Positions 9,237-19,032 of a DNA stretch of 64,000 bases are shown here, in pieces; position 1 is the stretch's first letter; the number at the start of each line of letters is the position of its first letter. The position numbers and the translations under genes are program-made. The notes beneath the pieces are model-generated. The model saw only the letters and a program-made list of their open reading frames with translations, was not told the origin of the DNA and made no database searches. This DNA is from Bacillus horti (GTDB lineage Bacteria; Bacillota; Bacilli; Caldalkalibacillales; JCM-10596), in the NCBI RefSeq assembly GCF_030813115.1, contig NZ_JAUSTY010000005.1:225580-289579 (forward strand), given 5' to 3'.

Positions 9237-10339
9237 GTACGGAAACAACACGACCTATGACGAGAAAAGAGAGGGAAAATCAAATCCTTGCTGAAAAGCC
9301 CTTGCTGTATGACTACACATTTGCTCAGCTTCAAGCATGGCTTGAGTCAGTGCGTGAGCCCAAGTTCAGAGCAAGTCAGATTTTCGATTGGCTGTACGTG
9401 AAACGGGTCAAAGGCTTTGAGGAAATGACGAATCTATCCAAGGAGCTAAGAGCGAAGCTTGATGAATCCTTCTCTTTGCACGCTTTGACACAGGCGATGA
9501 GTCAGAGATCAACAGATGGGACAATCAAATTTCTTTTTGAGCTTCGTGATGGCTACTCCATTGAAACGGTGATCATGCGTCATAATTACGGGAATAGTGT
9601 GTGTGTAACGACTCAGGTGGGCTGTCAGATTGGCTGTACGTTTTGTGCTTCCACATTAGGAGGACTTAAGCGTAACCTAACGGCAGGTGAAATTGTAGCA
9701 CAGGTGCTTGAGGCACAGCGTACGTTGGATGAGAAGGAAGAAAGAGCGTCCCATGTAGTGATTATGGGGATTGGCGAGCCTTTTGAGAATTTTAATCCGA
9801 TGCTTTCGTTTTTGAATATTATTAACCATGACAAGGGCTTAAATATTGGGGCGCGTCATATTACTGTTTCCACAAGTGGAATCGTGCCAAAAATTTATGA
9901 GTTTGCCGATCAGAATCTACAAATTAACCTAGCTATTTCCTTGCACGCACCAAACTCAGAAATACGCTCTCGTTTAATGCCGATCAACAGGGCGTTTCCA
10001 TTAGAAAAGCTGATGGATGCGATCCGTTACTATATCGATAAAACTGGTAGAAGAATTACGTTCGAATACGGGCTATTTGGTGGTGTAAATGATCAGGTGG
10101 AGCATGCTGAAGAGCTAGCCGCACTGATTAAGGACATCAATTGCTTTGTGAACTTAATTCCAGTGAACTATGTTCCTGAACGAGATTATGTAAGAACACC
10201 GAGAGAAGACATCTTTAAGTTCCAAAAAACACTTGAGAAGAACGGTGTAACGTGTACGATTCGTAGGGAGCATGGTAGCGATATTGCCGCAGCGTGTGGT
10301 CAGCTTCGTGCACAGGAAAGGAAAGAGGAGACGAGGTGA
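9233..10339 (+). CDS. rlmN: Dual-specificity 23S rRNA / tRNA adenine-C2 methyltransferase RlmN
   Basis: Radical-SAM enzyme that methylates A2503 of 23S rRNA and A37 of tRNAs. The iron-sulphur motif [10 protein letters not shown] (CxxxCxxC) lies near residue 132, and the second methyl-carrying cysteine is in the C-terminal DIAAACGQL. Length of 368 is usual. It overlaps rsmB by four bases and shares a GTGA junction with the phosphatase gene downstream. Confidence 0.95.
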   Translation: MSTETTRPMTRKERENQILAEKPLLYDYTFAQLQAWLESVREPKFRASQIFDWLYVKRVKGFEEMTNLSKELRAKLDESFSLHALTQAMSQRSTDGTIKFLFELRDGYSIETVIMRHNYGNSVCVTTQVGCQIGCTFCASTLGGLKRNLTAGEIVAQVLEAQRTLDEKEERASHVVIMGIGEPFENFNPMLSFLNIINHDKGLNIGARHITVSTSGIVPKIYEFADQNLQINLAISLHAPNSEIRSRLMPINRAFPLEKLMDAIRYYIDKTGRRITFEYGLFGGVNDQVEHAEELAALIKDINCFVNLIPVNYVPERDYVRTPREDIFKFQKTLEKNGVTCTIRREHGSDIAAACGQLRAQERKEETR

Positions 10340-11112
10340 GCAGTAGCGTGGAAGTCGTGTTAAAAACACATATCGGTCGTGTCCGTCAGGTGAATGAGGA
10401 CACGGCTGAGGTGGTCAAACGTGAATCAAATACAACGCTAGTTATTGTAGCCGATGGTATGGGTGGTCATCAGGCTGGGGATGTGGCTAGTCAGCTAGCT
10501 GTGAAATATGTGAAGCAGGCCTTTATGAAGGCTGAGCTTCATAGTAGTGCAGTGACATGGGAAGAGTGGCTGATTCAAACGATCTCTGAGACTAACCGTT
10601 ATATCTACGACTACGCTGAACAGGATCAAGCCTATCAAGGAATGGGTACTACTATTGTTACCTCTTTGTTTTTAGAAGACTATTATATCGTGGCCCATGT
10701 TGGAGACAGTAGGATTTATCGCTATGAGCAGGAGCAGCAGCAATTAACTAGTATTACCGAGGATCATTCCTTAGTCAATGAGCTTGTTAAAAGTGGTGAA
10801 ATTACGAAGGCTGAGGCAGATGTTCATCCGCAGCGTAGCTGGATTACACGCTCCTTAGGTACCCAAGAGGACGTAAAGGTTGACGTAAAGACAATGGGCT
10901 ACTTAGGGGACGAATGTATCCTTTTATGCTCAGACGGTCTAAGTGATATGATTAATGAGCAACATATGCTAGATATCCTAAAGCAGGATAAAGGTTTAGA
11001 AGAGAAAGCTTCAGAGCTGATTGATGCCGCTCTTGAGGCTGGTGGAGATGACAATATTACGCTTTGTCTTGTTCAACCTACATCTAGTCCGTCTGCACAA
11101 GAAGAGAGGTGA
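10336..11112 (+). CDS. prpC: PP2C-type serine/threonine phosphatase (Stp/PrpC)
   Basis: Removes phosphate from substrates of the PrkC kinase encoded next door. The metal-binding motifs are [29 protein letters not shown] and GDDNIT, in family order, giving 258 residues. GTG 10336 follows AGAGGAGACGAG and overlaps the rlmN stop (GTGA). The phosphatase-kinase pair is a conserved Firmicute module for cell-wall and growth-state signalling. Confidence 0.93.
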   Translation: MSSSVEVVLKTHIGRVRQVNEDTAEVVKRESNTTLVIVADGMGGHQAGDVASQLAVKYVKQAFMKAELHSSAVTWEEWLIQTISETNRYIYDYAEQDQAYQGMGTTIVTSLFLEDYYIVAHVGDSRIYRYEQEQQQLTSITEDHSLVNELVKSGEITKAEADVHPQRSWITRSLGTQEDVKVDVKTMGYLGDECILLCSDGLSDMINEQHMLDILKQDKGLEEKASELIDAALEAGGDDNITLCLVQPTSSPSAQEER

Positions 11113-11116
11113 GAAC

Positions 11117-13105
11117 ATGATCGGAAAAAAAATCGCTGGTCGCTATGAAATCCTTGATCGCGTTGGTGGCGGTGGAATGGCCGTTGTATACAAGGCCAAG
11201 GATGTCTGGTTAGATCGTGTTGTTGCTTTAAAGGTGCTACGTCCTCAATACGCTATTGATGACGATTTTGTGCATCGCTTTAGACGAGAGGCACAGGCGG
11301 CTGCCAGTCTATCTCACCCAAACATTGTAAGCATCTATGATGTGGGTATAGAAGAAGACATTCATTATATTGTTATGGAATATGTTGAAGGCTCCACACT
11401 CAAGGAGTACATAAACAACCATACAACTCTTTCAGCGTACGAAGCGATTCAGATTACTAGACAGATCGCCGAAGCGCTAGATCACGCCCATCATAACCGG
11501 ATTATTCATAGAGATATTAAGCCTCATAATATATTAATTGGTAAAAACCTACGTGTGAAGGTGACAGACTTCGGTATTGCTAGGGCTGTTACATCAGCAA
11601 CGATTACCCATACTGGATCTGTTATGGGCTCCGTGCATTATTTTTCTCCAGAGCAGGCTCGTGGTGGAGTGACAGGAGAAAAGTCAGATATCTATTCCTT
11701 GGGAATTGTTCTGTATGAAATGCTAACGGGGAAGCTTCCTTTTGGTGGAGACTCACCGATCAGTGTTGCCTTAAAGCATTTACAGGAAACGTACACAGAG
11801 CCAAAGCTACTTAATGAAAATATTCCTCAAAGCGTGGAGAATATTATCATTCGTTCGTTAGCTAAGGACCCAACGTACCGTTATGCTTCAGCTAGAGAAT
11901 TGATGAAGGATTTAGATACGTGCTTAAATGATGAGCGCCAATCAGAGCGAAAGCTTGTCATTGATGAGAGCATTTATGATGAGGAAGCGACTAAAGTCAT
12001 ACCTGCAATAAGTGACGATATGTTCGATACGAAGGTTGCACCTAATCGTAAAGAGGAGCCGAAAAATGAAATTGTTGAAGATGATGAACTAGATGAATAT
12101 GAGGATGAAGAGGACAGTAAGCCGAAGAAGAAGCGTTCCATTTGGCTGAAGGTAGGAATCATTCTAGCGATCCTGCTTTTGCTTGGTGTTGGTGTGTATC
12201 AGGGAGCTAACTACGTGCTTGGATTGTTCTATGTGCCTGAAAAAGAAGTGGAAGAGGTTGTTGGATTGCCTTTAGAGGAAGCAGAGGAAATTCTTGAGGA
12301 ACAGGGCTTTGTAGTCAACTCCACACAGACAACCCATCATACTGAGATTGAAGAGGGGCATGTTGTCAGTCAAACACCTACTCCTGGTACATCAATTAAG
12401 GAAGGGACAACCGTTCGATTAACGGTAAGCTTAGGGCCTGAATTACACACTATGAGAGATTTCAGTGGTTATCTTAGATCAACGGCAGAGGATTTCTTAA
12501 TTGATCGTCTAAACTTTGCTGATGTAGAGGTAATTGAAGAGGATCATGATTCAGTACAAGCCGGACATGTGATTCGTCATGAGCCAGACATTGGTGAAGA
12601 GGTCATTCCTGAGGAAACAACGGTTACGTTGTACGTAAGCAAAGGGAAAAGTAAGTTCCCAATGCCAAACCTAATCGGTAGTACAAAAGATGAAGCAGTA
12701 GCCTTACTTGAGCAGAATAATCTTGTCCTTGATGAAGCCGTGGAGGAATTCTCGGATGCGCCTGAAGGTCAGGTCTATCGCCAGGGTCCTGTAGATCCAA
12801 ATATGGAAGTAGCGGAAGGAACACCAATTAAGATTTGGATTAGTAAAGGCTATGAAGAGGTGTATCAGGATCGTACCCATACTTTGAATATAGAATTAGA
12901 GGAAAATGAAGTAGCCAGAATCATTATTCATGTAGATGATGAAAATGGTGCAGACCGTACAGTTGTCGATGAGCATATTCACGAGAGCAAGGAATATTCC
13001 ATTGATGTACGTGTAAGTCGGGAGAAGCAAGCAGCTATCCGCGTATTTAAGAACGGAGAGCAGATTCAAGAGACGATTCGGATTCCGTTTGATACGGGAG
13101 AATAA
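11117..13105 (+). CDS. prkC: PASTA-domain serine/threonine protein kinase PrkC
   Basis: Membrane kinase that senses muropeptides. Domains in order: cytoplasmic kinase (1-270) with VGGGGMAVVYKA, HRDIKPHN near residue 131 and DFG; a very acidic Glu/Asp linker (about 300-335); one membrane helix (about 342-365); three PASTA repeats (about 371-580); and an extra C-terminal extracellular domain to 662. ATG 11117 follows AGAGGTGAG and is four bases after prpC; the longer upstream frame overlaps prpC and lacks a site. In B. subtilis PrkC acts in spore germination and cell-wall homeostasis. Confidence 0.94.
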   Translation: MIGKKIAGRYEILDRVGGGGMAVVYKAKDVWLDRVVALKVLRPQYAIDDDFVHRFRREAQAAASLSHPNIVSIYDVGIEEDIHYIVMEYVEGSTLKEYINNHTTLSAYEAIQITRQIAEALDHAHHNRIIHRDIKPHNILIGKNLRVKVTDFGIARAVTSATITHTGSVMGSVHYFSPEQARGGVTGEKSDIYSLGIVLYEMLTGKLPFGGDSPISVALKHLQETYTEPKLLNENIPQSVENIIIRSLAKDPTYRYASARELMKDLDTCLNDERQSERKLVIDESIYDEEATKVIPAISDDMFDTKVAPNRKEEPKNEIVEDDELDEYEDEEDSKPKKKRSIWLKVGIILAILLLLGVGVYQGANYVLGLFYVPEKEVEEVVGLPLEEAEEILEEQGFVVNSTQTTHHTEIEEGHVVSQTPTPGTSIKEGTTVRLTVSLGPELHTMRDFSGYLRSTAEDFLIDRLNFADVEVIEEDHDSVQAGHVIRHEPDIGEEVIPEETTVTLYVSKGKSKFPMPNLIGSTKDEAVALLEQNNLVLDEAVEEFSDAPEGQVYRQGPVDPNMEVAEGTPIKIWISKGYEEVYQDRTHTLNIELEENEVARIIIHVDDENGADRTVVDEHIHESKEYSIDVRVSREKQAAIRVFKNGEQIQETIRIPFDTGE

Positions 13106-13284
13106 AGATAAGAATATCGAAGCATGAGTAAAATAATATGGGCGTTGTAGTAAGAGGATAAAGCAAAGTAATGAGAAATTATTGAGAAAGAAATGAAGTA
13201 AATAGAAGTGAACAAATATAAGAGTTAAGCAAGTAGCAGTAACGGAGGAATGTGCTGTGTAAACTAATGATGGGGGATGAATGA

Positions 13285-14175
13285 ATGCCTGAAGGTCAAA
13301 TTGTGAAGGCTTTAAGCGGATTTTACTATGTAGCAGAAAAGACAACTGGAACCGTATGGCAATGCCGAGCAAGAGGGGTGTTCAAAAAGAAAAAAATCAC
13401 TCCCCTTGTAGGAGATCATGTATCCTTTGAAGGCTCGGTGGAGGAGGAAGGGACGGTAACTGAAATTCATGAGCGCAAAAATGAATTAATCCGTCCTCCC
13501 ATTGCTAACGTAGATCAAGCCCTACTTGTCTTTTCAGTAGATGAGCCTGAGTTTAGCCCAATCCTTTTGGACAAGTTCTTGGTGCATATCGAAAAAGCGA
13601 ATATAACACCCGTTATTTGCCTAACAAAGCTTGACCTTTCAGTGACTCCATTGACTGAGTATCCTGAAATTGAAGTGTACCAGAAGCTAGGCTACCCGTT
13701 CTATATGACCAGTAGTGTATCAAAGCATGGGGTAGAGGAGATAGAAGATTTTTTAGCTAATAAAATTACTGTATTTGCTGGGCAATCAGGGGTGGGAAAA
13801 TCCACCCTACTTAATGCCATTAATCCTGAGCTAGACATTGAAACGGCGGAAATTTCTACTCGCTTAGGACGTGGTCGGCATACTACTCGCCATGTTGAAC
13901 TGATTAAACTACCGAAGGGCGGTCTAGTAGCAGATACACCGGGATTTAGTCAGCTAGATTTTATAGACATAGCACCAGAGGAGCTTGGCTCACTCTTTAT
14001 TGAATTTAATGAGTTGAGTCCGAGCTGTAAGTTTCGAGAGTGTTTGCATAAAAACGAACCGAAATGTGGAGTTAAAGACGCTGTGGAGCAGGGAGAGATT
14101 GCTGAGCATCGGTATAAGCACTACCTGCAATTTTTAGAAACGATAGAGCAAGAGAAGCAGAAGAGGGGGTATTAA
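13285..14175 (+). CDS. rsgA: Ribosome small subunit-dependent GTPase RsgA
   Basis: Circularly permuted GTPase that proofreads late 30S assembly. The N-terminal OB fold (PLVGDHV) is followed by TKLD, the P-loop [12 protein letters not shown], switch region [21 protein letters not shown] and a C-terminal zinc knuckle [14 protein letters not shown]. Length 296 is standard. A GGGGGATG site precedes ATG 13285. About 180 purine-rich bases without features separate it from prkC. Confidence 0.94.
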   Translation: MPEGQIVKALSGFYYVAEKTTGTVWQCRARGVFKKKKITPLVGDHVSFEGSVEEEGTVTEIHERKNELIRPPIANVDQALLVFSVDEPEFSPILLDKFLVHIEKANITPVICLTKLDLSVTPLTEYPEIEVYQKLGYPFYMTSSVSKHGVEEIEDFLANKITVFAGQSGVGKSTLLNAINPELDIETAEISTRLGRGRHTTRHVELIKLPKGGLVADTPGFSQLDFIDIAPEELGSLFIEFNELSPSCKFRECLHKNEPKCGVKDAVEQGEIAEHRYKHYLQFLETIEQEKQKRGY

Positions 14176-14177
14176 GG

Positions 14178-14825
14178 ATGATTAAAATCACTCCATCTAT
14201 TCTAGCAGCAGACTTTGCTAAGCTAGGAGCAGAGATTCAAGAGGTTGATCAAGCAGGAGCGGACTGGATTCATGTAGATGTGATGGACGGTCATTTTGTA
14301 CCTAATATTTCAATTGGTCCTTTAATTGTTGATGCCATTCGTCCATATACGAAGCTACCACTTGATGTGCACCTGATGATCGAAAACCCTGGAGCCTATA
14401 TCCCAGACTTTGTAAAAAGCGGAGCTGATTTAATCTCCGTTCATCAAGAAGCGTGTCCACATTTGCACCGGACGATTTATCAGATTAAGGAATTAGGAGT
14501 CAATGCGGGTGTTGTCTTAAATCCAGCTACTCCTCTGGAAACGATACGCCATATCCTGCATGACATCGATTATATTTTGCTGATGACCGTAAACCCTGGT
14601 TTTGGAGGGCAGGCTTTTATCCCATCTGTATTAGAGAAAATTAAAGCTTGTCGTCAAATGCTTGTTGAGCATAATTTAGGTCACCTAGACATACAAGTAG
14701 ATGGAGGGGTAAATTCGGTAACTGCCAAACAGTGTGTGGAGGCCGGAGCGAATGTTCTGGTAGCAGGATCAGCGATCTTTAATCAGTCAGACCGACAGCA
14801 GGCGCTAGCAGCGATACGTGGATAA
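14178..14825 (+). CDS. rpe: Ribulose-phosphate 3-epimerase
   Basis: Interconverts ribulose 5-phosphate and xylulose 5-phosphate. TIM-barrel signatures are present: [30 protein letters not shown] (metal ligands), [10 protein letters not shown] and QVDGGVN (phosphate binding). 215 residues is typical. It starts two bases after rsgA, the usual Bacillales order. Confidence 0.95.
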   Translation: MIKITPSILAADFAKLGAEIQEVDQAGADWIHVDVMDGHFVPNISIGPLIVDAIRPYTKLPLDVHLMIENPGAYIPDFVKSGADLISVHQEACPHLHRTIYQIKELGVNAGVVLNPATPLETIRHILHDIDYILLMTVNPGFGGQAFIPSVLEKIKACRQMLVEHNLGHLDIQVDGGVNSVTAKQCVEAGANVLVAGSAIFNQSDRQQALAAIRG

Positions 14826-14983
14826 GTTCCTGTTCTAACTTATAACCGTGGACATATCTATAGACTAAGGGATTGCATAGTTTCCTTCTCATCGATGAAC
14901 ATGAGCAATACGGGCGGAATATACTATTGCACATAGGTTTGAGGTCTATTACAGGCTCTGCTCACCTAAAGGAGGGGATTATT

Positions 14984-15067
14984 ATGAAGTTCTACACGAT
15001 CAAGCTTCCTAGATTTATTGGGAGCATCGTGAGGGTCTTTATAGGTGTGTTCAAGAAAGATAAATAA
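14984..15067 (+). CDS. spoVM: Stage V sporulation protein SpoVM
   Basis: A 27-residue amphipathic peptide starting MKFYTIKLPRFIGSIVR, nearly identical in pattern to the 26-residue SpoVM of B. subtilis. SpoVM recognises the positive curvature of the forespore membrane and recruits SpoIVA for coat assembly. The start follows AAAGGAGGGG at 14968-14977. Position after rpe matches the B. subtilis neighbourhood (thiN, normally between, is absent). A mother-cell promoter is expected upstream, but I could not place one securely. This is the last gene of the conserved block. Confidence 0.95.
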   Translation: MKFYTIKLPRFIGSIVRVFIGVFKKDK

Positions 15068-15134
15068 TTCCTGCAACGATCGAACGCTTGAGGGGTTTGG
15101 AGATGTACCAATTTAATGATTTTATGTTTTGCGG

Positions 15135-15168
15135 GACTGCCGGTTTACCGGCGGTCTTTTTATTTTTG
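15135..15168 (+). terminator. Rho-independent terminator after spoVM
   Basis: GACTGCCGG and CCGGCGGTC form a 9-bp stem (one G-T pair) around TTTA, followed by a T-rich tail. It closes the core block; the sequence changes to very AT-rich immediately after it. Confidence 0.9.
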
Positions 15169-15519
15169 TTTTTAGTTTGAAAGGACAGAGGGATAGATTA
15201 AGCATCTCTATTTATTTCATTTATGAATACCTGAAAGTTTAGGAATATGCCATAGTATAAAAATGTGCTTGACTCTACAGTAAAATATAACAAAATATAG
15301 AATGAATAATAAAAACTTTAAAAGGATATTGCTGGAATATGTCGAAATAGATTTAGTAACATTTATCTTGATGAACTATCCCTTATAAATAGTAATATAT
15401 AAAAGTTCCCTTCCTATGTTTTAGAAGTTGAATCAAGTTGACATAAATGACTGTCGTAAACATGGAAAGGTTTTAGTACAAAATTACTTAATTTTGAAAT
15501 GAAGAAAGGGAGGTTATTA
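15169..15519. other. AT-rich gene-free stretch at the synteny break
   Basis: About 350 bases with no open frame of note. In B. subtilis rpmB and further conserved genes follow spoVM; none is found here. A TTGACA hexamer at 15438 lacks a convincing -10 partner. No attachment-site duplication was recognised by eye. Confidence 0.5.
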
Positions 15520-16554
15520 ATGAAAGTCCTCATTGAAAGATTTCTAAATCATCAAGAAATAGAGGGATTTGTAAAAGGGAAGTCTCAAACTACATATGAA
15601 AGAAAGCTTGAGATATTTAGAATGTATATCGAAGAGAGAATGAATGTATCAAAAGAGGGAGTGTTAGTATACTTAAATGGTATGGGAATAGAGGATATAA
15701 AAAAAAGTATGCTCTATTATATTGACTTAATAGGTATAAAGCATGAAGACACTATGAGGTTATATGTATCAGTAGTGAGAGAATTTATGAGATATTTATA
15801 TAAATATAAATACATTCAGAATCCCATATTGATTAATTCAATCGGATTAACAAAGAAGGATGAGAACTCATTCAATTTTGTTATTGATAAATACATATTT
15901 GAATTATTGGAAAGTAAGCAGTTAAAATTTTCATTGTCCAAAACACCAATTAGTGCCAAAGAATTTTTTGAACTACTTCAGGCTTGCGATAATACAATTA
16001 ATACCACTGATCATAGTATTTTATATGGTAAAGGAAAGTATTATGGTGATTATACTAATTTTGTAGCAGCATTAATGACAAAGTTCATTATGTTTACCGG
16101 TATAAAAGTTAGCATAATTTACAGTATAAAATCTAAAGATTATATTATGGAATTGAACAAAATTAGAATAAATAATTACTGGATCAGGTTACCAGATAAC
16201 TACGCACTTCAGCTAAAAAAATATCACTCTATTGTTGGAAATTTACTTTCGGAGGATGGTAATTTATTTGTAAATTATGATGGTAGTAGTATAGATAACA
16301 ATAACAGTATTGGGGCATTTATAAAAAATAGTCTTGTTGAATCTAAATCGTTTAGTACCAGTAGGGTCTCAAAATACGCCATTATAGAATTAATGAAAGT
16401 AGGGATAAGTTCTCAAATTATTAAAGAATTTACAGGTAATAAAGATACCATAATTAGATATTGTAGTGACAAAGTAGATGAAGAAATGCTTGACATAAAA
16501 AATAGATTAATAGATTCAAAGATAAGATCATTAGATTTTATTGATAATTTCTAA
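15520..16554 (+). CDS. Tyrosine-recombinase-like protein with degenerate catalytic site
   Basis: 344 residues with integrase architecture: an N-terminal SAM-like helical core-binding region (1-110) and a C-terminal domain that lines up with the recombinase core. The catalytic set looks degraded: the first Arg is Lys (TGIKVSII, ~192), the HxLR box reads STSR (~279, His lost), the GH position is GN, while the last Arg and a Tyr (IRYC, ~313) remain. It may be an inactive or repurposed recombinase. ATG 15520 is seven bases after AAAGGGAGG. Strongly AT-rich unlike the core genes upstream; first gene of the inserted cassette. Confidence 0.6.
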   Translation: MKVLIERFLNHQEIEGFVKGKSQTTYERKLEIFRMYIEERMNVSKEGVLVYLNGMGIEDIKKSMLYYIDLIGIKHEDTMRLYVSVVREFMRYLYKYKYIQNPILINSIGLTKKDENSFNFVIDKYIFELLESKQLKFSLSKTPISAKEFFELLQACDNTINTTDHSILYGKGKYYGDYTNFVAALMTKFIMFTGIKVSIIYSIKSKDYIMELNKIRINNYWIRLPDNYALQLKKYHSIVGNLLSEDGNLFVNYDGSSIDNNNSIGAFIKNSLVESKSFSTSRVSKYAIIELMKVGISSQIIKEFTGNKDTIIRYCSDKVDEEMLDIKNRLIDSKIRSLDFIDNF

Positions 16555-16589
16555 TAGTAAATAAAAAAAATTCTTAAAAACTTTTATTT

Positions 16590-18147
16590 GAATCAATTTC
16601 ATAAATCTGAGCCCAACGGGCTCAAGGCTTTTTAAGCACGAAAAAAGGAGTACCTCCCCATATCTCGAAATAGTAAGTGACTAAACCACTAAAGAGATTG
16701 GAGGGAAACTCCCTATGTCCATTATAAGACAAGGAAGCCTGTTTAGCCTAGAAGAATTATATGATTTAGAACCTACCCATCGATTTGAAGAAGTGTTTTC
16801 TACCGTTGACATCTATCCCATCTTAGTTGTGGTATCTAAGAAATCGGTTTATGGTGCTCCTGTTGAATTGAATTACCCTGCCATGATTTATTCTTTGGTC
16901 GCTAGAATCACGGAAAGAATTCCTACTATAAAGGATCTAATTAAGCGGCTCAAAAACGACTTCATCTTTCGCTTAGATTGTGGGTTTCTGTTATCAGATG
17001 ATGTTCCGTCCGAGGCTTCTTACTCTCGAATGGCTGCTAAATTAAGTGAAAGTGACGTCTTAGAAAAAGTTCAAGAAAAACTCTTAATTCAAGCGATATC
17101 GGAAGGGTTTATCCAAGATCATAACATAGCTATTGATTCCACGCATATAGCAGCGAGGGATCAAGCTCCTCCGAAGGAGGAAAAGGTAGAACCCAAGCCC
17201 AAAAAACGGGGTCGTAAAACAAAAGCAGAGCATGAACAATGGCTTGTAGAGAAAGCGGAACAAGAAGCAAATGCCACCATCTATGAAAAAACAATTGAAG
17301 ATCAACTAGACATAACTCTTGAAGAGCTTAGAATATCTACTCCACTTACTCCCGAATGGGGAGTGAAGAAAAATAGTGCAGGAAAAAATGTATTCTGGTT
17401 TGGCTACAAAAGCCATTTGGCTGTAGGAACTGAGAGACAATACATCCTACAATCGATGCTTTCATCTGGAAGCCAGAATGATGGAAAAGCCGCTATTCCT
17501 CTGTTAAAAGGGCTTCAAGAACGGCTTCCAAATTTTCTAGTCAAACATGCCATCATGGACTCGGGTTACGACTACGCCGCTGTTTACAAACAAGTTTCTC
17601 GTATCCGAGCACAGTCTGTTATTGCGTATAACAAAAAGAATGAATCGGAACCCGTCGGGTTCGATAAGCACTTTGCTCCTACTTGTGTACGTGAGCATTC
17701 GTATAAGTATGATAGCTTCGATGCCAAATACGAGAGTTTAAAATACACACGTCCCAAGGAATGTAAGGATTGCCCACTCGCCCATGATTCTCTTTGTCAA
17801 AGTGTCTACAAGATAAGAATTAAAACGGATTTAAGACGTTATACAGCCCCAGCACGAGGCTCACAGGCATGGAAAAATGTCTATAAGGAACGATCTTCTG
17901 TAGAACGGGTTATTGGATACTTAAAATCCTACTTTCAGTTAAATAACATTCGTTATAGAACAGGAAAGAAAGCTAAGTTTCACTTTGATCTAGTTACCCT
18001 TGTTTACAATGCTTCAAAATTAGCTTCTGATCGGATTAATCATAGATTACAGGAAGTACAGGAAGCTGCATAACCTACTTTAAAAAGAAGTTTTAGGAAT
18101 TCTGCTCTTGTGAGCGTTTTTAAGAAGTAGCATTATGAAATTGATTC
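16590..18147 (+). mobile_element. IS1182-family insertion sequence, complete
   Basis: A 1558-bp element bounded by 15-bp terminal inverted repeats: GAATCAATTTCATAA at 16590-16604 and its exact complement at 18133-18147. ATTT flanks both ends (16586-16589 and 18148-18151), a 4-bp target duplication. It carries one transposase gene. A GAGCCC/GGGCTC hairpin at 16609-16623 just inside the left end, followed by a T-run, probably blocks incoming transcription. The element sits between the recombinase-like gene and the first membrane-protein gene, without interrupting either frame. Confidence 0.92.
16715..18073 (+). CDS. IS1182-type DDE transposase
   Basis: 452 residues with the N-terminal dimerisation/DNA-binding region typical of IS1182 transposases and a DDE core: AIDSTHIAARD (first Asp), IMDSGYDYAAVY (second Asp) and ERSSVERVIGYLK (Glu). 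A Lys/Pro/Glu-rich segment (about 150-175) separates the parts, and a CKDC...LC zinc-like cluster lies near 350-362. GGAGGG precedes ATG 16715. The reading frame is full length and the ends are intact, so it may be active. Confidence 0.93.
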   Translation: MSIIRQGSLFSLEELYDLEPTHRFEEVFSTVDIYPILVVVSKKSVYGAPVELNYPAMIYSLVARITERIPTIKDLIKRLKNDFIFRLDCGFLLSDDVPSEASYSRMAAKLSESDVLEKVQEKLLIQAISEGFIQDHNIAIDSTHIAARDQAPPKEEKVEPKPKKRGRKTKAEHEQWLVEKAEQEANATIYEKTIEDQLDITLEELRISTPLTPEWGVKKNSAGKNVFWFGYKSHLAVGTERQYILQSMLSSGSQNDGKAAIPLLKGLQERLPNFLVKHAIMDSGYDYAAVYKQVSRIRAQSVIAYNKKNESEPVGFDKHFAPTCVREHSYKYDSFDAKYESLKYTRPKECKDCPLAHDSLCQSVYKIRIKTDLRRYTAPARGSQAWKNVYKERSSVERVIGYLKSYFQLNNIRYRTGKKAKFHFDLVTLVYNASKLASDRINHRLQEVQEAA

Positions 18148-18327
18148 ATTTAAATGAATTCAAAGTAACTTTTTAGTTGAACTTCTATACTAAGATTGGT
18201 ATCTAAAAGGATTGGAATCTGAAGGTTGAAGTACAAGTAATTAATCATTGGATCTGAGTTAAAGGGAATACACCTGTTGTAAATTTAAAAAAAGAAAGTA
18301 TAACATAATTGAAAGAAGGGATGAACT

Positions 18328-18957
18328 GTGAGAGTTTCTTTTTCAATATTAGTAATACTCGTCCCAAGCCTATATTTTGGATGGGGTGGAAAACCTACTG
18401 AAATGGGACTTGCTATTATTGCTGGAGCGATAGCGGCTTGTTTTATAAATATTGATAAGATTCAGAGATTTAAAGGTGCAGGTTTTGAAGCAGAGATGAG
18501 AAGAACAATAGAAGAAGCATATGCAACTGTTGACACTTTAAAGGAAATAACTAAACCATTAATCATCTCAACAATAAAAAATTTAACTTATGGAGGAAGA
18601 TATGGTGGTATTGGAATTGATGAAAAACATAAGATGAAAACAGAACTAAATAACATTGCACAAAAACTATCAATTTTAGATAACGATATAAAGGATGCTG
18701 TTGATACTTTTCATAAATATCATGCATTAGATTATATATCAGATATAGAAAGGGAAGTATATAACAACAATGATACTGATGTAGAGATTAGGAAAAGATT
18801 ATCAGAATTAAAAAACTATAATTCAGATAAACTTCCTAATGCAAACGAATTAAGAAGGGTGTTCACGGGGGAAGTAATCCCATCCTCTATCAATGATATT
18901 ATTGATGATTATGAATATTATTTAAAATATAAAAGGATAAGAAATGATGATTTATAA
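18328..18957 (+). CDS. Small membrane protein of unknown function, cassette gene
   Basis: 209 residues. Two hydrophobic segments (about 3-18 and 26-41) form an N-terminal hairpin, followed by DKIQRFKGAGFEAEMRR and a long, charged, helical cytoplasmic tail. The RFKGAGFEAE-type motif after a membrane hairpin recurs in uncharacterised bacterial membrane proteins, but no function is known to me. GTG 18328 follows GAAGGG. High AT content, like its cassette neighbours. It would have followed the recombinase-like gene directly before the IS entered. Confidence 0.6.
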   Translation: MRVSFSILVILVPSLYFGWGGKPTEMGLAIIAGAIAACFINIDKIQRFKGAGFEAEMRRTIEEAYATVDTLKEITKPLIISTIKNLTYGGRYGGIGIDEKHKMKTELNNIAQKLSILDNDIKDAVDTFHKYHALDYISDIEREVYNNNDTDVEIRKRLSELKNYNSDKLPNANELRRVFTGEVIPSSINDIIDDYEYYLKYKRIRNDDL

Positions 18958-19032
18958 GATTGTGGTGTTAAATGTTAGTTTACTATAAGTATAAGAAACA
19001 TTAAATTGATTATTACCGAGGAGAAAAGATAG

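Noticed and set aside
14830..14983. Possible sigma-E promoter (GAATATA and CATAGGTT) before spoVM
   Set aside because: The spacing is about eight bases, too short for sigma-E.
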